A stretch of DNA of 64,000 nt, from the NCBI RefSeq assembly GCF_004348525.1, contig NZ_SMKG01000011.1, positions 1-64,000 of the forward strand, written 5' to 3'. A program made the position numbers and the translations under genes. Below the pieces are notes generated by a model. The model searched no databases. It saw only the letters and a list, made by a program, of their open reading frames with translations, and was not told the DNA's origin. Shown here one piece after another: positions 61,759 to 64,000 of this stretch (the stretch's first letter is position 1; each line of letters starts with the position of its first letter). This DNA comes from Micromonospora sp. 15K316. GTDB taxonomy: Bacteria > Actinomycetota > Actinomycetes > Mycobacteriales > Micromonosporaceae.

Positions 61759-63525
61759 GTGCAGGAGATCGTGGGGGAGTGCCTGGCCCGGCGGCTGGTG
61801 GACTGGGGGGTCGACACCGTCTTCGGCCTGCCGGGCGACGGCATCAACGGCCTCATGGAGGGCTTCCGCCGGCACCGCGACGAGATCCGGTTCATCCTGG
61901 TGCACCACGAGGAGGCCGCGGCCTTCATGGCCACCGGGTACGCGAAGGCGACCGGCCGGCTCGGTGTCTGCGCCGCCACCTCCGGGCCGGGCGCCATCCA
62001 CCTGCTCAACGGTCTCTACGACGCCAAACTCGACCACGTGCCGGTGTTGGCGATCACCGGCATGCAGGAGACGTCGGTGCTCGGCTCCAACTACCAGCAG
62101 GAGGTGCACACCACGCAGCTCTACCAGGACGTGGCCGCGTACAACCTGATGATCACCAACCCGCAGCAGGTGCCGGGGGTGGTGGACCTGGCCATCCGCA
62201 ACGCGCTCGGCAAGCGGACGGTCGCCCACCTCTCCTTCCCCAACGACGTCCAGGTGGCGCCGATCACCGGCGACCCCTACCGGCACGTCAGCCCGGGCAA
62301 GCCGCCGATGAGCAGCACCGTGCTCTCGCAGCCGCCGGTGCCGGCCGCGCAGGCCGATCTGGAGCGCGCGGCCGAGGTGCTCAACGCCGGTAGCAAGGTG
62401 GCCATGCTGGTGGGGGTCGGCGCCCGGCACGCGCGCGACGAGGTGCTCGCGGTGGCCGAGGCGTTGGCCAGCCCCATCGTCAAGACCCTGCCCGGAAAGA
62501 TGGTGGTGCCCGACGACCACCCGCTCACCACCGGCGGCCTCGGTCTGCTCGGCACCCGACCGAGCGAGGAACTGATGGAGGAGTGCGACACCCTGCTCAT
62601 GGTCGGCACCTCCTACCCGTACGGGAAGTACCTGCCCGCGCCGGGCCAGGCCCGGGTGGTGCAGATCGACGTGGACCCGAGTCTGATCGGGCTGCGGTTG
62701 CCCGTCGAGGCCGCCGTCACCGCCGACGCGCGGCTCACCCTGCAGCAGCTGCGACCGATGCTGCGCGCGCGTACCGACCGATCGTTCCTCGACAAGTACC
62801 AGAAGGCCCGCGACGCCTGGCTCTCCGACATGGTGTCGCTCCGGGACCCGAAGCGCAGCCCGATCGCGCCGCAGTACCTGATGGGCTGCGTCGACGAGGC
62901 CGCGACCGACGACGCGATCCTCACCTGCGACTCCGGCACTGTCGCCACCTGGTCGGCCCGGCACTGGACGATCCGCGGCGGGCGGGAGTACTACCTCTCC
63001 GGAAACCTGGCCTCCATGGCGCCGGGCCTGCCGTACGCCATCGCCATGCAGCACGCCCATCCGGGACGGCAGGTCATCGCCTACGTGGGCGACGGCGGCT
63101 TCGCCATGCTGATGGCCGAGTTCCTCACCGCCGTACGCCACGACCTGCCGATCAAGGTGATCGTCAACAACAACAACTCTTACGGGCAGATCCTCTGGGA
63201 GCAGATCATCCTCGGCTACCCCGAGTACGCCGTACGGCACCGGCAGCCGGAGGCCGACTTCGGTGCCTGGGCGCGGGCCTGCGGCGCGTACGGCGTCAAG
63301 GTGGCCGACCCGAAGGCGTTGCCCGGCGCCGTCCGGGAGGCCCTCGCGCACCCCGGTCCCGCGCTTGTCGACTGCGACGTCAACCCGAACGAGCCGCCGA
63401 TGCCCGGCAAGATCCGGTACGAGCAGGCGAAGTACTTCACCGAGTCGTTCCTGCGCGGCCAGCCGCACAAGATCGCCACGCTCGCCAGCGTCGCCCGGGA
63501 CAAGTTCAACGAGTTCCGGTCGTGA
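61759..63525 (+). CDS. Thiamine-diphosphate-dependent enzyme (pyruvate oxidase/acetolactate synthase type)
   Basis: 588 aa, GTG at 61759 after GAGGAGGG. N-terminal PYR domain with the catalytic Glu in HHEEAAAFMA, central nucleotide-binding-like domain (about 190-330), C-terminal PP domain with the TPP-Mg motif GDGGFAML...VNNNNSYG. FGLPGDGINGLMEGF is close to PoxB-type pyruvate oxidases and to similar actinobacterial enzymes of unproven substrate. Its stop overlaps the start of an FAD-linked oxidase gene by 4 bp, so the two act together. Confidence 0.88.
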   Translation: MQEIVGECLARRLVDWGVDTVFGLPGDGINGLMEGFRRHRDEIRFILVHHEEAAAFMATGYAKATGRLGVCAATSGPGAIHLLNGLYDAKLDHVPVLAITGMQETSVLGSNYQQEVHTTQLYQDVAAYNLMITNPQQVPGVVDLAIRNALGKRTVAHLSFPNDVQVAPITGDPYRHVSPGKPPMSSTVLSQPPVPAAQADLERAAEVLNAGSKVAMLVGVGARHARDEVLAVAEALASPIVKTLPGKMVVPDDHPLTTGGLGLLGTRPSEELMEECDTLLMVGTSYPYGKYLPAPGQARVVQIDVDPSLIGLRLPVEAAVTADARLTLQQLRPMLRARTDRSFLDKYQKARDAWLSDMVSLRDPKRSPIAPQYLMGCVDEAATDDAILTCDSGTVATWSARHWTIRGGREYYLSGNLASMAPGLPYAIAMQHAHPGRQVIAYVGDGGFAMLMAEFLTAVRHDLPIKVIVNNNNSYGQILWEQIILGYPEYAVRHRQPEADFGAWARACGAYGVKVADPKALPGAVREALAHPGPALVDCDVNPNEPPMPGKIRYEQAKYFTESFLRGQPHKIATLASVARDKFNEFRS

Positions 63526-64000
63526 CCGGGGTCCTGCTGCCCACCCCGGTGCGGCGGCCACCCGAACCGGTGCCGAACGTCGATCTCAGCGCGCTCGCGG
63601 CCGAGCTGCGCGCCGAGGTGGACGGCGAGGTCCGGTTCGACGCCGGCTCCCGGGCCGCCTACTCCACCGACGCCTCGAACTACCGGCAGGTGCCGCTCGG
63701 TGTCGTCGTACCCCGATCGGTGGAGGCGGCAGTGGCCGCCGTCGCGGTCTGCCGCCGCCACCGGGCTCCGCTGCTCTCCCGGGGCGGCGGCACCAGCCTG
63801 GCCGGTGAGTGCACCAACACCGCGGTCGTGCTCGACTGGTCGAAGTACTGCCACCGCCTGCTGGAGGTCGACACCGACTCGCGCACCTGCCTGATCGAGC
63901 CGGGCATCGTGCTCGACACGCTCAACGAGCGGCTCACGCCGACCGGCCTCCAGTACGGCCCCAAGCCGGCCACGCACGACCACTGCACCCTCGGCGGCAT
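63522..64000 (+). CDS. FAD-binding oxidoreductase, GlcD/PCMH type (3' end outside window)
   Basis: First 159 codons of a gene that runs off the window. GTG at 63522 overlaps the previous stop (GTGA). The FAD-binding PCMH fold is evident: SRAAYSTDASNYRQVPLGVVVP, RGGGTSLAGECTN (flavin pyrophosphate loop) and EPGIVLDTLNERLTPTGLQYGP. Long actinobacterial proteins of this group often carry a GlpC-like Fe-S domain at the C-terminus; that part is not visible. Likely a 2-hydroxy-acid dehydrogenase. Confidence 0.88.
   Translation, partial: MTGVLLPTPVRRPPEPVPNVDLSALAAELRAEVDGEVRFDAGSRAAYSTDASNYRQVPLGVVVPRSVEAAVAAVAVCRRHRAPLLSRGGGTSLAGECTNTAVVLDWSKYCHRLLEVDTDSRTCLIEPGIVLDTLNERLTPTGLQYGPKPATHDHCTLGG

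Overview
The window is about 73% GC by eye, uses many GTG starts, is packed with ATGA/GTGA stop-start overlaps, and carries typical actinomycete gene families. It most resembles a chromosomal segment of a Micromonosporaceae-type actinomycete (inference from gene content; not tested by search). No tRNA, rRNA, CRISPR array, insertion sequence or phage gene was seen.

Layout. 1-3.6 kb (minus): a copper-handling operon, PCu(A)C chaperone, DyP peroxidase, CopC and CopD (cut by the window edge). 3.8-4.5 kb: a CGNR-type zinc-finger regulator. 4.5-9.65 kb (minus): a five-gene SBP/permease/permease/ATPase/ATPase importer with a canonical Nur (nickel-Fur) box in front, hence probably NikABCDE. 9.97-17.85 kb (plus): a tightly coupled five-gene operon (OleA-like ketosynthase, cytochrome P450, OleC-like beta-lactone synthetase, OleD-like reductase, C-A-T NRPS) that looks like a beta-lactone natural product cluster related to lipstatin. 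The adenylation domain reads as asparagine-specific, which points to an esterastin-like product. 18-28.5 kb: secreted M14 peptidase, a frameshifted membrane gene, YCII protein, secreted DUF4185/DUF5005-like protein, GNAT, a divergent SDR/AraC pair and a Tat-exported GH95 glycosidase. 28.6-34.4 kb: three secreted cell-wall hydrolases of different catalytic type (M23, transglycosylase-like, T-glycosylase-like plus amidase) sharing one C-terminal VCBS/FG-GAP repeat domain, plus a decayed fourth member. Parts of the repeats are almost identical at DNA level.

34.5-39.7 kb (minus): the conserved five-gene STM4011-STM4015-type cassette (two radical SAM enzymes, a sulfatase/phosphatase-superfamily hydrolase, an ATP-grasp-like protein, a leucine-rich protein) of unknown function, headed here by a 55-codon gene with a perfect Shine-Dalgarno that could encode a peptide substrate. 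39.9-45 kb: TMEM175-type channel, an ECF41-type sigma factor, a free-standing copy of the ECF41 C-terminal domain, an NAD(P)-binding reductase and an animal-type haem peroxidase. The last three are each preceded by the same TGTCACA-N16-GGTC-type promoter, so they look like a local sigma regulon. 45.1-47.6 kb: a second secreted M14 carboxypeptidase.

47.9-54.8 kb: class I ribonucleotide reductase nrdAB (minus) and cobalt importer cbiMNQO (plus) diverge from an 820-bp region that holds two back-to-back cobalamin riboswitches, one for each operon. With high B12 the cell would shut off both cobalt import and the B12-independent reductase. 54.9-64 kb: an LPXTG-anchored surface protein, an NhaA antiporter fused to a DsbA-like domain, a secreted PQQ-type sugar dehydrogenase, a polytopic glycosyltransferase with a suspicious frameshift at its start, a thiamine-diphosphate enzyme and a coupled FAD-linked oxidase that runs off the window.

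Strong hairpin terminators separate most convergent gene pairs. All functional statements come from reading protein motifs and context; no database search was run.
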